A stretch of DNA of 64,000 nt from Pasteurellaceae bacterium Orientalotternb1 (lineage in GTDB: Bacteria > Pseudomonadota > Gammaproteobacteria > Enterobacterales > Pasteurellaceae). How positions within the stretch are numbered: the stretch's first letter is position 1; every line of letters begins with the position of its first letter. Below the pieces are notes generated by a model. It was not told the origin of the DNA. It did no database searches and worked only from the letters and a program-made list of their open reading frames with translations. The translations under genes were made by a program, and so were the position numbers. Below are positions 1 through 7,733 of the stretch, piece after piece. The stretch covers positions 2,020,911 to 2,084,910 of the forward strand of contig CP015028.1 of NCBI GenBank assembly GCA_011455275.1. The letters run 5' to 3'.

Positions 1-656
1 GTATAAATTTCCACCGTCACATTTGGATTGCGTTTGCTAAATAAGGTTAAAACAGAATCATCTACATAATTATCAATTAACACAATGGATAATTTCGCCT
101 TACGCACCAAATCCGACACAAAATGATAAGCGTTAAAGGTTTCGCCATCAAAGAAAATCCCTTGTGTTTGCGGTTTATTGGCTTCCAATGCGGAAAAAAC
201 CTGCTCAAGTTGCCCTGACATTTCCAACTGCTTGCGTTCCACATTTTCCAAACGCTGCATTACCGCCACATTATTCAGCAATGTATGCCGCATTTGCACA
301 AAGGTTTGCATAATTTTGATGCTAACTTGTACCGCAATTTCACTTCGCAACACTGCCGAAAGCATTGCAATGCCTTGTTCGGTAAAGGCGTAGGGCATAT
401 AACGGCGATATTTTCCCTTTTCGAGTTCCTCATTTGAGGTCACAAATTGTGACCTCAAAATATCCCATTCTGATTTTGTAAGTTGAAAACGAAATAGTTC
501 AGGAAATCGATCTAAATTACGTTTTACTGTTTGGTTAAACACTTTTGTTTCCACTTGGTACAGTTCGGCTAAGTGTACATCTAACATCACTTGGACGTTA
601 CGAATCGTGAAAATTCGATTTTCAATACCAGAGTGAATAGTCACAAGATTGTTCAT
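1..656 (-). CDS. ORF6N/KilA-N-family DNA-binding protein, partial at window edge
   Basis: Reading from an ATG at 656-654, about 218 codons stay open to the window edge, so the C-terminus lies outside. A good ribosome site (GGAGG, four bases before the ATG) supports the start. The first ~110 residues match the ORF6N domain of phage and accessory DNA-binding proteins: an early VMLDVHLAELYQVETK stretch, then RNLDRFPELFRFQLT, then MPYAFTEQGIAML. A predicted helical linker follows (about 115-150), then a conserved tail with DLVRKAKLSIVLIDNY. ORF6N proteins are thought to bind DNA, but their role in bacterial chromosomes is poorly known. It is the last gene of a minus-strand run after a GST-like gene and is preceded by a long palindrome (676-704) whose core recurs inside the gene (433-459). 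Confidence 0.85.
   Translation of the reverse strand, partial: MNNLVTIHSGIENRIFTIRNVQVMLDVHLAELYQVETKVFNQTVKRNLDRFPELFRFQLTKSEWDILRSQFVTSNEELEKGKYRRYMPYAFTEQGIAMLSAVLRSEIAVQVSIKIMQTFVQMRHTLLNNVAVMQRLENVERKQLEMSGQLEQVFSALEANKPQTQGIFFDGETFNAYHFVSDLVRKAKLSIVLIDNYVDDSVLTLFSKRNPNVTVEIY
433..459. repeat. 27-bp palindrome inside the ORF6N gene
   Basis: Two perfect 13-base arms (TTTGAGGTCACAA and its complement) flank one central base. On the minus strand it encodes the LRSQFVTS stretch of the ORF6N protein. The core GGTCACAANTTGTGACC is the same as in the palindrome at 676-704 just upstream of the gene. Confidence 0.85.
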
Positions 657-675
657 ATTTCCTCCGTATTTTTGT

Positions 676-704
676 TTTTAAGGTCACAATTTGTGACCTT
701 AAAA
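676..704. promoter_or_regulatory. 29-bp palindrome upstream of the ORF6N gene, possible operator
   Basis: Two perfect 14-base arms (TTTTAAGGTCACAA and its complement) flank one central T. It sits about 20 bases before the ORF6N ATG, just ahead of the ribosome site. The core matches the palindrome in the gene body; the two copies differ by a symmetric G:C to A:T change in both arms. It could be an operator for the ORF6N protein or an mRNA hairpin. It lacks the clean T-run of a terminator. Confidence 0.6.
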
Positions 705-747
705 GTGCAGTGCATTTTGCAAAACTTTTTGAAAATCCGACCGCTTG

Positions 748-1356
748 TTACATTGCTAACCACGCTTTCAAATTGCCTAACTCCAAGATTCTACGTTGAT
801 ATGCCAATACTTGCTCGCTGAAATAACGGTGTAAACCGTAGGTTTCAATACGGAGTATCACGGGAACAAAAAACGCATCAACTGCCGTGAAATTCGCTCC
901 AGCCAAAAAGTTACCCCGAAATCGATTTAACCCTTGTTGCAATAATTCGTTCAGCCTTGCCAATTCGAGTTCCAATGCCTGTGGTACATTGGCTAATGGC
1001 GTGCGAACAAGCGGGTTAAAATCGCAGATATTTCGCAAATGTTCAAAGCTTGAGTGCATTTCCGCACAAGCCGATCTCGACCACGCTCGAGCAATTTTAT
1101 CTTCCACCCAAACTTGCGGATAGCTTTCCGCTACAAATTCAGTAATCGCAAGGCTATCCCAAATAATTTGCCCATCTGTGTGTAAGGCAGGGATTTTAGC
1201 CGTAGGCGAAAAATGTTTGAACTGCTGGCGTTGCAGATTGAGATCATCTAAATAACGCACAATTTTCGGCTCAAAAGGAATGTTTAGTTCTTTGAGCAAA
1301 ATCCAAACGCGTAGCGACCACGAAGATTTTGGTGGATTAAAATAGAGTTGATACAT
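748..1356 (-). CDS. Glutathione S-transferase family protein
   Basis: The protein has 202 residues, normal for a cytosolic GST. The N-terminal half (about 1-80) looks like the thioredoxin-like glutathione-binding domain: YFNPPKSSWSLRVWILLKEL with a serine/tryptophan where GSTs hold the catalytic residue, then TAKIPAL with the cis-proline, then WDSLAITEFVAE, the usual glutathione-contacting Ser after an acidic residue. The rest is the helical C-terminal domain. GSTs conjugate or reduce with glutathione; the substrate cannot be inferred. The start is supported by AAAGGAACAGGA just before the ATG. It lies 42 bases after pgl on the same strand, with a DNA uptake sequence overlapping that gap; another uptake sequence closes the 3' end (740-748). 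Confidence 0.85.
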   Translation of the reverse strand: MYQLYFNPPKSSWSLRVWILLKELNIPFEPKIVRYLDDLNLQRQQFKHFSPTAKIPALHTDGQIIWDSLAITEFVAESYPQVWVEDKIARAWSRSACAEMHSSFEHLRNICDFNPLVRTPLANVPQALELELARLNELLQQGLNRFRGNFLAGANFTAVDAFFVPVILRIETYGLHRYFSEQVLAYQRRILELGNLKAWLAM

Positions 1357-1398
1357 TCCTGTTCCTTTTGCAAAACTTTTGCCTGATCCGACCGCTTG

Positions 1399-2097
1399 TT
1401 ACAGCAACGCAGCCGCCTCTTTATCCAAAAACCACTCCGTTACCCCATTTTTCGCTTTAATTTTGGCTACTGGGTATGGCAATTCCGTTGCTGGTGTAGT
1501 TTGAATTTCTTTTAAAATTTCCGCTTTTGAGCTGCCTGTAACTAAATAGGTAATGCGTTTGGCTTTTTCGATCAAACTTGCGGTTTTGGAAATACGGATT
1601 TGTCCTGTTTCGGGGTGTTTGGCAATCACTGCCACATTCGGATCGTTGAAATCCGTTTGATGTGGGAACAGCGAGGCAGTGTGTCCGTCCGTCCCCATGC
1701 CTAAAATGATCCAATCAAATTCCCAGTTTGGCACGCAAGCGGTCAGTTCTTGCGAAAATCTTGCAAGTTCTTGCTCAACATCCGCTTCGCCACGAATACG
1801 GTGGATATTTTCCGCAGGGATCGCAATGTGATCGAACAGCAATTTTTGCACTTCGCCGTAGTTGCTTTCGGGATCGCTCGGCTCAACCATTCGATCATCG
1901 CCCCACCAAAAGTGCAAATTTTCCCACCGCACTTTGCTGTTAAACGGAGCTTGAGCCAAGGTTTTAAATAATAATTTCGGGGTTGAACCGCCCGAAAGGG
2001 AAATATGCACGGGGCGATTTTGCTCGCTGTAAGTGATAAATTCGTGGGCGATTTGCTCAACGGCGTGCTGGGCGGTGTCAAAAATATGCGTTTTCAT
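1399..2097 (-). CDS. pgl: 6-phosphogluconolactonase
   Basis: The 232-residue protein hydrolyses 6-phosphogluconolactone, the second step of the oxidative pentose phosphate pathway, in the cytoplasm. Family hallmarks: SLSGGSTPKLLF near residue 35 (phosphate-binding turn), WWGDDRMV near 65-72 and ILGMGTDGHTASLFP near 150, which carries the catalytic histidine. Length fits DevB-type lactonases. The start has AAGGAAC eight bases upstream. It belongs functionally with zwf at 2634-4112 on the same strand; the two are separated by a decayed DUF1016 gene that appears to have been inserted between them. Confidence 0.95.
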   Translation of the reverse strand: MKTHIFDTAQHAVEQIAHEFITYSEQNRPVHISLSGGSTPKLLFKTLAQAPFNSKVRWENLHFWWGDDRMVEPSDPESNYGEVQKLLFDHIAIPAENIHRIRGEADVEQELARFSQELTACVPNWEFDWIILGMGTDGHTASLFPHQTDFNDPNVAVIAKHPETGQIRISKTASLIEKAKRITYLVTGSSKAEILKEIQTTPATELPYPVAKIKAKNGVTEWFLDKEAAALL

Positions 2098-2136
2098 TGA
2101 TGTTCCTTATAAGTTTCTGTAATGTCACTCTGTTTG

Positions 2137-2572
2137 CTATTGATGCACCAACACCGCACGAGACCAACCGTGCTGTTTGGCTTTAATTGGCGTAGAAAAG
2201 GCGATCTTCCAATGTTGATAAACGATCTAACAATGCCACATTATGTCCCCACGGAATTTGTGCAACAGCTTGTTGCACAAATTCGAACTGTGGATAACTT
2301 TCCGCAAACTTCCGCATATATTTCAGATTTCGAGCGGAAACCCTTTCATCTCGGGAAAAGCGAGCGTTAAATCTTTGGCTAATTGTTCGATAACTTTCGC
2401 CCCCCCAGCCTTGCTGTTGTTGGCGTTGCAAAATGTCGTTGCCGATTTGCCAGTAGAGCAAAATCAGCTCGCAATTTACCGCTAACACCGCTTTTTGTTG
2501 CGAAGTTTGAATACGTTGTTTGAGGTTGATCAGCCATTCACCGTAATCATCAAATTCAATAGGTTTGCTCAT
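2137..2572 (-). pseudogene. Truncated, frameshifted DUF1016/YhcG-type gene remnant
   Basis: The open part (2183-2572, 129 codons) is the N-terminal DUF1016 domain of YhcG-type proteins, with VNCELILLYWQIGNDIL, then SYRTISQRFNARF, then RNLKYMRKFAESYP and QIPWGHNVALLDRL. It stops after RLFYAN. In the next frame the family sequence continues directly as IKAKQHGWSRAVLVHQ and meets a stop at 2139-2137. Family members are normally about 340-375 residues with a C-terminal PDDEXK-like nuclease domain; that half is gone. So there is one frameshift, then a stop, then truncation against the pgl leader. It separates zwf from pgl. An N-terminal-domain-only product could still be made; any function is unknown. 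Confidence 0.85.
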
Positions 2573-2633
2573 AGGTTATTCCTTAAACAAGTCAAATTTG
2601 CAAAAAATTTCGAACAACTAACCGCTTGTCTGC

Positions 2634-4112
2634 CTACACCTTCTTCTTCATCACACCACTTGGTTTACGCCACACTTTACCGTGTTTTGCAATTAACTTG
2701 TCAGCAACTGACGGCCCCCAAGTACCCGCTTCGTATTCGTAAACACGTCCGTTTTCGGCTTTGTAGTCTAAAATCGGTTGCACGAATTTCCAGCAGGCGT
2801 GAACGGCGTCGGTGCGGGCGAATAGGGTGGCATCGCCTTTCATTGCGTCTAATAACAGACGTTCGTAGGCAGTGAGCAAACTTGGGGAAGCAAGATCGGC
2901 GTAGCGGAAATCCATTGACACTTCTTTCGACTCAAAGCCAGCTCCTGGTTTTTTCAAGCCGAAACGCATTGAAATACCTTCGTCTGGCTGAATACGGATA
3001 ATCAATTTGTTTTCAGGGGCATTTTGGCTGAAAACTGGGTGCGGTGTGGTTTTGAAGTGGATCACAACTTCAGTTACACGAGTTGGTAAACGTTTACCCG
3101 TGCGAACATAAAACGGCACGCCCGCCCAACGCCAGTTTTCGATTTCGCAACGCACCGCCATAAAAGTTTCGGTATTGGACTCTGCTGGCACACCTTTTTC
3201 TTGTAAGTAGCCTTTCACTTCCTTGCCGTCAATCATACCTTCGGTATATTGCCCAAGCACTAGGTTATTTTTCAGATCTTCATTAGACAGAGGACGCAAG
3301 CAGTGCAGCACTTTCGCCACTTCTGCACGCATTGAGTCAGCATCTATCATCGCAGGCGGCTCCATCGCCACCATTGCCAACACTTGCAACAAGTGGTTCT
3401 GGAACATATCACGCATTGCCCCTGATCCATCGTAGTAACCGCCACGATCTTCCACACCGATCGATTCCGCCCCAGTGATTTCCACATAATCAATAAAATT
3501 GCGGTTCCAAAGGGGTTCAAATAAGCCGTTGGAAAAACGTAACACGAGCAAGTTTTGTACGGTTTCTTTGCCTAGATAGTGGTCGATACGGTAGATTTGA
3601 TGCTCTTCAAAGAATTTGTGAATTTGCACGTCCAACTCTTTGGCGGTTTTCATATCGTAGCCGAACGGTTTTTCCACGATAATCCGCTTCCAACCAAATT
3701 CTTCGGTGTTTAAACCATGAGCAGCAAGGCACTCAGGAATAATTGGATAAAGACTTGGTGGCGTAGAAAGATAATAAAGGGTATTTCCGCCTGTGTGATA
3801 TTTATCGTGTAATTCATCTAAACGGGGCACAAGTTTGCCGTAATCTAACGCATCGGACGTATTCACAGCTTGGTAGTAAAGGTGATCGCAAAATTTATCA
3901 AGCACATCACCGCTGGCATTTTCGTGTTTGATGAGTGCTTCACGCATTTTGTCGCGGAAAAGTTGATCGTCCATTTCAGTACGGGCAACACCCAGCACCG
4001 AAAAATCTTCGTGTAAACGACCAAGTTTGTAGAGATTATAAAGTGCGGGGATTAATTTTCGGTGAGTTAAATCGCCTGATGCACCGAAAATCACAATACA
4101 GTTATTCATCAT
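2634..4112 (-). CDS. zwf: Glucose-6-phosphate 1-dehydrogenase
   Basis: The 492-residue cytoplasmic enzyme oxidises glucose 6-phosphate to 6-phosphogluconolactone with reduction of NADP. The N-terminal nucleotide-binding loop is [18 protein letters not shown] (about residues 8-25). The substrate signature RIDHYLGKE is near residue 175, with the catalytic-base histidine downstream in the same domain as in the family. Length is standard. Translation starts at an ATGATG with AGGAAG upstream; either ATG could be used. It is the first gene of the minus-strand run leading to pgl, and it points away from cysQ across a short AT-rich gap. Confidence 0.97.
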   Translation of the reverse strand: MMNNCIVIFGASGDLTHRKLIPALYNLYKLGRLHEDFSVLGVARTEMDDQLFRDKMREALIKHENASGDVLDKFCDHLYYQAVNTSDALDYGKLVPRLDELHDKYHTGGNTLYYLSTPPSLYPIIPECLAAHGLNTEEFGWKRIIVEKPFGYDMKTAKELDVQIHKFFEEHQIYRIDHYLGKETVQNLLVLRFSNGLFEPLWNRNFIDYVEITGAESIGVEDRGGYYDGSGAMRDMFQNHLLQVLAMVAMEPPAMIDADSMRAEVAKVLHCLRPLSNEDLKNNLVLGQYTEGMIDGKEVKGYLQEKGVPAESNTETFMAVRCEIENWRWAGVPFYVRTGKRLPTRVTEVVIHFKTTPHPVFSQNAPENKLIIRIQPDEGISMRFGLKKPGAGFESKEVSMDFRYADLASPSLLTAYERLLLDAMKGDATLFARTDAVHACWKFVQPILDYKAENGRVYEYEAGTWGPSVADKLIAKHGKVWRKPSGVMKKKV

Positions 4113-4199
4113 TGTGTACAGCTTCCTAAGTAAGACATTAAGTTGTTAAAAATTTGTGTATTTTGCATTATTTTTATTAAATTGGCTAATAAATAAATA

Positions 4200-5012
4200 T
4201 TATGCGAATTGAAAAATTTCCCGCCAATTGTTCTGTTTGTTTCCCACCATCACAAAATGCGGATTGACCAAGGTCTCTCGCTGATTGTAAGTGAGTGGTT
4301 TGAATTGGCGGTCAAAAATTTGCCCGCCGACTTCACGCAATAACACTTCTGCCGCTGCGGTGTCCCATTCGCCTGTATCGCCAAATCGTACATAGCAATC
4401 TGCCTTGCCTTCTGCTACCAGCCCTGCTTTTAAACTGCTTGAGCCGTATTGGATAAAGTCGATTTCATAAGTCGGGTTCACGGCTTGGCGAATACTTTGG
4501 CTACTTGATGTGCCAATGGTGACTTGCAAGCGGTCACTTCCTGCCAATTTTTTGCAAATTGGTGAAAGCTGAACTGTGTCACCATTTTCAATCACAAATG
4601 CCCCTTCTCTCTCCATGGCATAGTAGGTTTTCGCTAAAATTGGGGCATGGATCACCCCCAAAATTGGGCGATGTTCGCTAACGTAGGCAATCATCACGGA
4701 AAATTGGTCTGTATGATCGATAAATTGTTGCGTGCCATCAAGAGGATCGATAATCCAATATTGCTGCCATTTTTCACGTTCTACGAGTGGAATTTTGCAG
4801 CTTTCTTCTGACAATACTGGAATATCGGGGGTAAGTTGTTTCAGTTGTTCAATAAGAAATTGACTGACAAATAAATCCGCTTCAGTAACAGGGGTTTTGT
4901 CGGCTTTGATTTGAATTTCAACCGATTTTGCATAAAAACGTTTGAGGTGTTCGCCCGCTTGGAGAGCGATGTTTAACACTGCATCAAGCAGTTCTAGTGA
5001 AAGTGGTTGCAT
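4200..5012 (-). CDS. cysQ: 3'(2'),5'-bisphosphate nucleotidase CysQ
   Basis: The 270-residue protein is an inositol-monophosphatase-fold, Mg-dependent phosphatase. CysQ removes the 3'-phosphate of PAP, a by-product of sulfate assimilation, and so controls its toxic build-up. Metal-binding motifs are visible: ILSEES near residue 70 and WIIDPLDGTQQFI near 88-100, then GEWDTAAAEVLLREVGG near 215. The ATG is preceded by GGAG at a normal spacing. It is probably monocistronic, flanked downstream by an AT-rich gap before zwf and upstream by a REP-like paired repeat. Other family members act on inositol phosphate, but length and motif pattern favour CysQ. Confidence 0.93.
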   Translation of the reverse strand: MQPLSLELLDAVLNIALQAGEHLKRFYAKSVEIQIKADKTPVTEADLFVSQFLIEQLKQLTPDIPVLSEESCKIPLVEREKWQQYWIIDPLDGTQQFIDHTDQFSVMIAYVSEHRPILGVIHAPILAKTYYAMEREGAFVIENGDTVQLSPICKKLAGSDRLQVTIGTSSSQSIRQAVNPTYEIDFIQYGSSSLKAGLVAEGKADCYVRFGDTGEWDTAAAEVLLREVGGQIFDRQFKPLTYNQRETLVNPHFVMVGNKQNNWREIFQFA

Positions 5013-5032
5013 AAATTATCTCCGTTGAAATG

Positions 5033-5120
5033 GTAGGGTGGGTCTTGATCCACAGATGACCGCGACAAGCGGTTAGATTTTTCTCTATTTTTGCAAATGG
5101 TGGGTCAAGCCCCACCCTAC
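5033..5120. repeat. REP-like paired repeat (GTAG-hairpin units), copy 1
   Basis: Two units face each other: GTAGGGTGGGTCTTGATCCAC at 5033-5053, split here as GTAGGGTGGGT + CTTGATCCAC, and its inverted partner at 5099-5120. Each has a GTAG head followed by a short G-rich hairpin, the architecture of bacterial REP sequences. A DNA uptake sequence (5065-5073) sits in the middle. A second copy lies at 7642-7705. Confidence 0.7.
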
Positions 5121-5139
5121 TTGGTTTTTTCGGCTCAAA

Positions 5140-5535
5140 TCAAGCCACGGTTTTCTTCGGCAAAAATCGTCCAAGAACGACCATTGCATAAGCCATACTG
5201 GGCAAAGCAAACATCAAGGCGTAAAAAACCACTGCAAGAGAATGTTCCCAGATAGAAAGCGGCTCTTTTAGCGGTTCAATTGCAGTCAAAATAGAAAATA
5301 AAACAAGCGAGATCACAAAACTTATCGTGCCAGACCAAAACGCCAATTGCACGAGATTGCGTTGATGAAATTGGTAACGAGTGCACACGATCGCAAATAA
5401 AAAGGCAGGCAAAGTGGTAAAAAGAAAAATATAGCCCATTCCCAACCAAGTAAAACCGCCAAAGAAAGGCAAAAATAACGAAAAAATCAGCTGGGTTAAG
5501 GCGGGAAAAATCCACAGAATCTGTTTATTTTCCAT
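5140..5535 (-). CDS. Small integral membrane protein, unknown function
   Basis: The 131-residue protein looks almost entirely membrane embedded: four hydrophobic segments at about 7-28, 33-50, 65-85 and 100-122, with short polar loops such as CTRYQFHQRN and a basic end (FLPKKTVA). I do not recognise the family. Its start overlaps the end of nudE by 11 bases on the same strand, so it is probably co-transcribed and translationally coupled with nudE. No signal peptide or catalytic motif is apparent. Confidence 0.75.
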   Translation of the reverse strand: MENKQILWIFPALTQLIFSLFLPFFGGFTWLGMGYIFLFTTLPAFLFAIVCTRYQFHQRNLVQLAFWSGTISFVISLVLFSILTAIEPLKEPLSIWEHSLAVVFYALMFALPSMAYAMVVLGRFLPKKTVA

Positions 5536-6070
5536 TCAAATATTCCTTAAGTAAAAACAGGGCGGAAAGATTGCGAGCTTCGGCGAAAGCAGGATCCGCC
5601 AATAGTTCATCCATTTTATCTAACGGATAATAGACGATTTCCAGCGGTTCTGGCTCATCGCCTTCCAACCTTGATGGATACAACTCTTGTGCCACAAAAA
5701 CGTGCATTAAGCCGTACATATGACTCGGACCGCTATACAGCGAACGCAGCGGCTCAATACGGCGAGCAGCAAAGCCGATTTCTTCCTGCAATTCTCGATT
5801 AGCACTTTCGATCGGCTGCTCCCCCATATCTACAATACCCTTTGGGAACGTCAGCTCATAACGCTCAGGTCCGACCGCATATTCTTTGACAAAAATGAGC
5901 TGATTGTGATGAATAGGAAGCACCATGACAGACGAACGGCGTTGCGGTGTAAGGCGTTCGTACGTCCGCAGCTCACCGTTAGAAAAGCGTAAATCGACGC
6001 CTTGCACTTCAAAAATTTTTGTTTTCGCAAGAGTAGTAATGGATAATATTTCTGGAAGTTGTTTCGACAT
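5525..6070 (-). CDS. nudE: ADP compounds hydrolase NudE (Nudix)
   Basis: The protein (181 residues from the ATG at 6070-6068) carries a full Nudix box, a glycine, then E six positions on, then RELQEEIGF, at about residues 95-117. After it come YSGPSHMYGLMHVFVAQEL and a C-terminal helix. NudE proteins cleave ADP-ribose, NADH and related ADP-sugar compounds to AMP plus a phosphate. I prefer the ATG to an in-frame TTG two codons upstream. It overlaps the small membrane-protein gene downstream. An uptake sequence sits in its leader (6094-6102). Confidence 0.92.
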   Translation of the reverse strand: MSKQLPEILSITTLAKTKIFEVQGVDLRFSNGELRTYERLTPQRRSSVMVLPIHHNQLIFVKEYAVGPERYELTFPKGIVDMGEQPIESANRELQEEIGFAARRIEPLRSLYSGPSHMYGLMHVFVAQELYPSRLEGDEPEPLEIVYYPLDKMDELLADPAFAEARNLSALFLLKEYLNGK

Positions 6071-6113
6071 TTGCAAAATTTCTCTCTCAAGTGACCGCTT
6101 GTATTATAGCGAT

Positions 6114-6593
6114 TTAGCCTAAAAAAGTCGCCACGCTCCACCATAAAACCGCATAACGAGTCGCTTTACCAAGGGCGATAAACAACACACTCTGCCAAAT
6201 ATTCAGCCTTAACCAACCAGCTACGCCACAAAGCACATCGCCAACAACGGGCAACCAACTAAACAGCAGTGTCCACACTCCATATCTCTGACTAAATGCA
6301 ATCGCCCATTGAGATGTTTTAGATGCCGTCTTAAATTTAGGCTCTGGCAAAAAGCGTGCCATAGCATATGTCGTTAAACTGCCCAAGCTATTGCCTATTG
6401 AAGCAGATAGAAATAGGGCAAATGGTTGGCTTAAACTGTCGTTTAATGTCTGTTTCGCAATCAACGTGCTAAAAATCACTTCTGAATTCCCAGGAAGAAT
6501 CGTGCTGCTAACAAATGCACTAATAAACATCAACAGCAGCTGATTTTGTTCCGAAAAGAAAAGTCCACTTAGAGAAGTAAAATAGTCAATCAT
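6114..6593 (-). CDS. YqaA/DedA-type (SNARE-associated) membrane protein
   Basis: The 159-residue inner-membrane protein has about four hydrophobic segments. Features match the YqaA branch of the DedA/VTT superfamily: an early ISAFVSSTILPGNSEVIF, a small-residue segment ASIGNSLGSLTTYAMARF with the conserved GN/G pattern, then SQRYGVWTLLFSWLPVVGDVLCGVAGWLR. Relatives are linked to lipid flipping or membrane homeostasis, but YqaA has no defined role. It is divergent from focA across the FNR-type promoter region, and upstream of nudE on the same strand with a 40-base gap. Confidence 0.82.
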   Translation of the reverse strand: MIDYFTSLSGLFFSEQNQLLLMFISAFVSSTILPGNSEVIFSTLIAKQTLNDSLSQPFALFLSASIGNSLGSLTTYAMARFLPEPKFKTASKTSQWAIAFSQRYGVWTLLFSWLPVVGDVLCGVAGWLRLNIWQSVLFIALGKATRYAVLWWSVATFLG

Positions 6594-6678
6594 GGCATTT
6601 TTTCTGTTGGGTTTGTAACCATTATGTAAAAAATCTGTATTGTTTTGGGGTGATTAAAAATGAATCACTTGTTGAATC

Positions 6679-6692
6679 TTGATATGGATCAA
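6679..6692 (+). promoter_or_regulatory. FNR box upstream of focA-pflB
   Basis: TTGATATGGATCAA is an exact match to the FNR consensus TTGAT-N4-ATCAA. It lies about 117 bases before the focA ATG. If it works as a class II site centred at -41.5, transcription would begin near 6727, with an AT-rich -10 region (TTATTTTATT) in the right place. Anaerobic activation of the formate operon is the expected role. Confidence 0.85.
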
Positions 6693-6808
6693 ACAAGCAT
6701 TCTACTTTATTTATTTTATTAGTGAAATTTATTTAAGTCACCGCCCAACAGGGCTATAATTCTCAACAATTTTGATAAGTTTTCAAACATTTTTAGATAA
6801 GGATAGTA

Positions 6809-7633
6809 ATGTTCTCCCCTGCTGAAATGGCGAAGATCGCCGAAGACAGTGCCGTATATAAAGCCACCAAAAATCAATTTTATTCCTTTATTTCTGCGAT
6901 TACTGCAGGTGCTTATATTTCTATCGCTTTCGTTTTTTACGCCACGACGCAAGTCGGAGCAGGTGAATTGCCTTGGGGCGTGGCAAAGTTGATCGGCGGG
7001 GTGGTTTTCTCATTGGGGATCATTATGTGCGTAGTGTTTGGAGCGGAGCTTTTCACCTCAAGCACCATGACCGCCATTGCCAAAGCGAGCCATCGCATTA
7101 CCCTTACTCAAATGCTCAAAAATTGGGGCGTGGTCTATGTCGGCAACTTTTTCGGGGCGATTTTTATCGTGTTACTTGTCTGGTTTAGCGGCGAAATAAT
7201 GGCAGCCAACGGACAATGGGGCTTAACGATACTGAAAACCGCACAGCATAAAATTCATCACACTTGGATTGAAGCCTTCACATTAGGCATTTTCTGTAAT
7301 TTAATGGTCTGCATTGCTGTGTGGATGGCGTATGCGGGCAAAAGCTTGACAGACAAAGCTTTTATTATGATATTACCGATTGCAATGTTCGTCGCATCGG
7401 GCTTTGAACACTGTGTGGCGAATATGTTTATGATCCCAATGGGAGTGTTAATTCACGGTTCAGCTAGCCCTGAATTTTGGACGGCGATTGGCGTTGATCC
7501 GATGCAATATGCCGATCTCACAATGGCAAATTTTGTGGTGAAGAATCTCATTCCTGCCACACTCGGCAATATCGTGGGTGGAGCATTTTTCATCGGTTTA
7601 GTGCAGTGGTTTTTGCATTTGAGAAGGCATTAA
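6809..7633 (+). CDS. focA: Formate transporter FocA
   Basis: The 274-residue protein belongs to the formate/nitrite transporter family, with six hydrophobic segments and a pentameric channel fold in known members. Visible family signatures are AGAYISIAF in the first segment, FGAELFTSSTMT (the omega-loop region) near 85-95, WMAYAGKSLTDKAF near 165, and SGFEHCVANMFMIPMG near 200 with the conserved His and Asn. It exports or imports formate made by pyruvate formate-lyase. It is first in the block focA-pflB-SAHH-like-pflA and is separated from pflB by a REP-like paired repeat. AAGGAT precedes the ATG. Confidence 0.96.
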   Translation: MFSPAEMAKIAEDSAVYKATKNQFYSFISAITAGAYISIAFVFYATTQVGAGELPWGVAKLIGGVVFSLGIIMCVVFGAELFTSSTMTAIAKASHRITLTQMLKNWGVVYVGNFFGAIFIVLLVWFSGEIMAANGQWGLTILKTAQHKIHHTWIEAFTLGIFCNLMVCIAVWMAYAGKSLTDKAFIMILPIAMFVASGFEHCVANMFMIPMGVLIHGSASPEFWTAIGVDPMQYADLTMANFVVKNLIPATLGNIVGGAFFIGLVQWFLHLRRH

Positions 7634-7641
7634 TTTAATTG

Positions 7642-7705
7642 GTAAGGTGGGTCTTGACCCACCAAAGTTTTAAAGATCGTTATGGTGGGTTAAAACCCAC
7701 CCTAC
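7642..7705. repeat. REP-like paired repeat, copy 2 (focA-pflB gap)
   Basis: The left unit is GTAAGGTGGGTCTT followed by GACCCACC (7642-7663). The right unit (7684-7705), read in reverse, is GTAGGGTGGGTTTT followed by AACCCACC. The same GTAG-head plus hairpin layout, inverted and closely spaced, is seen at 5033-5120. It lies between focA and pflB, where it could affect mRNA processing and relative expression. Confidence 0.75.
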
Positions 7706-7733
7706 ATAAATTTACTAACTATGAGGACTTAAC

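Noticed and set aside
591-821. Plus-strand frame containing LRSQFVT
   Set aside because: It arises because the leader palindrome reads the same on both strands; no ribosome site or family support.
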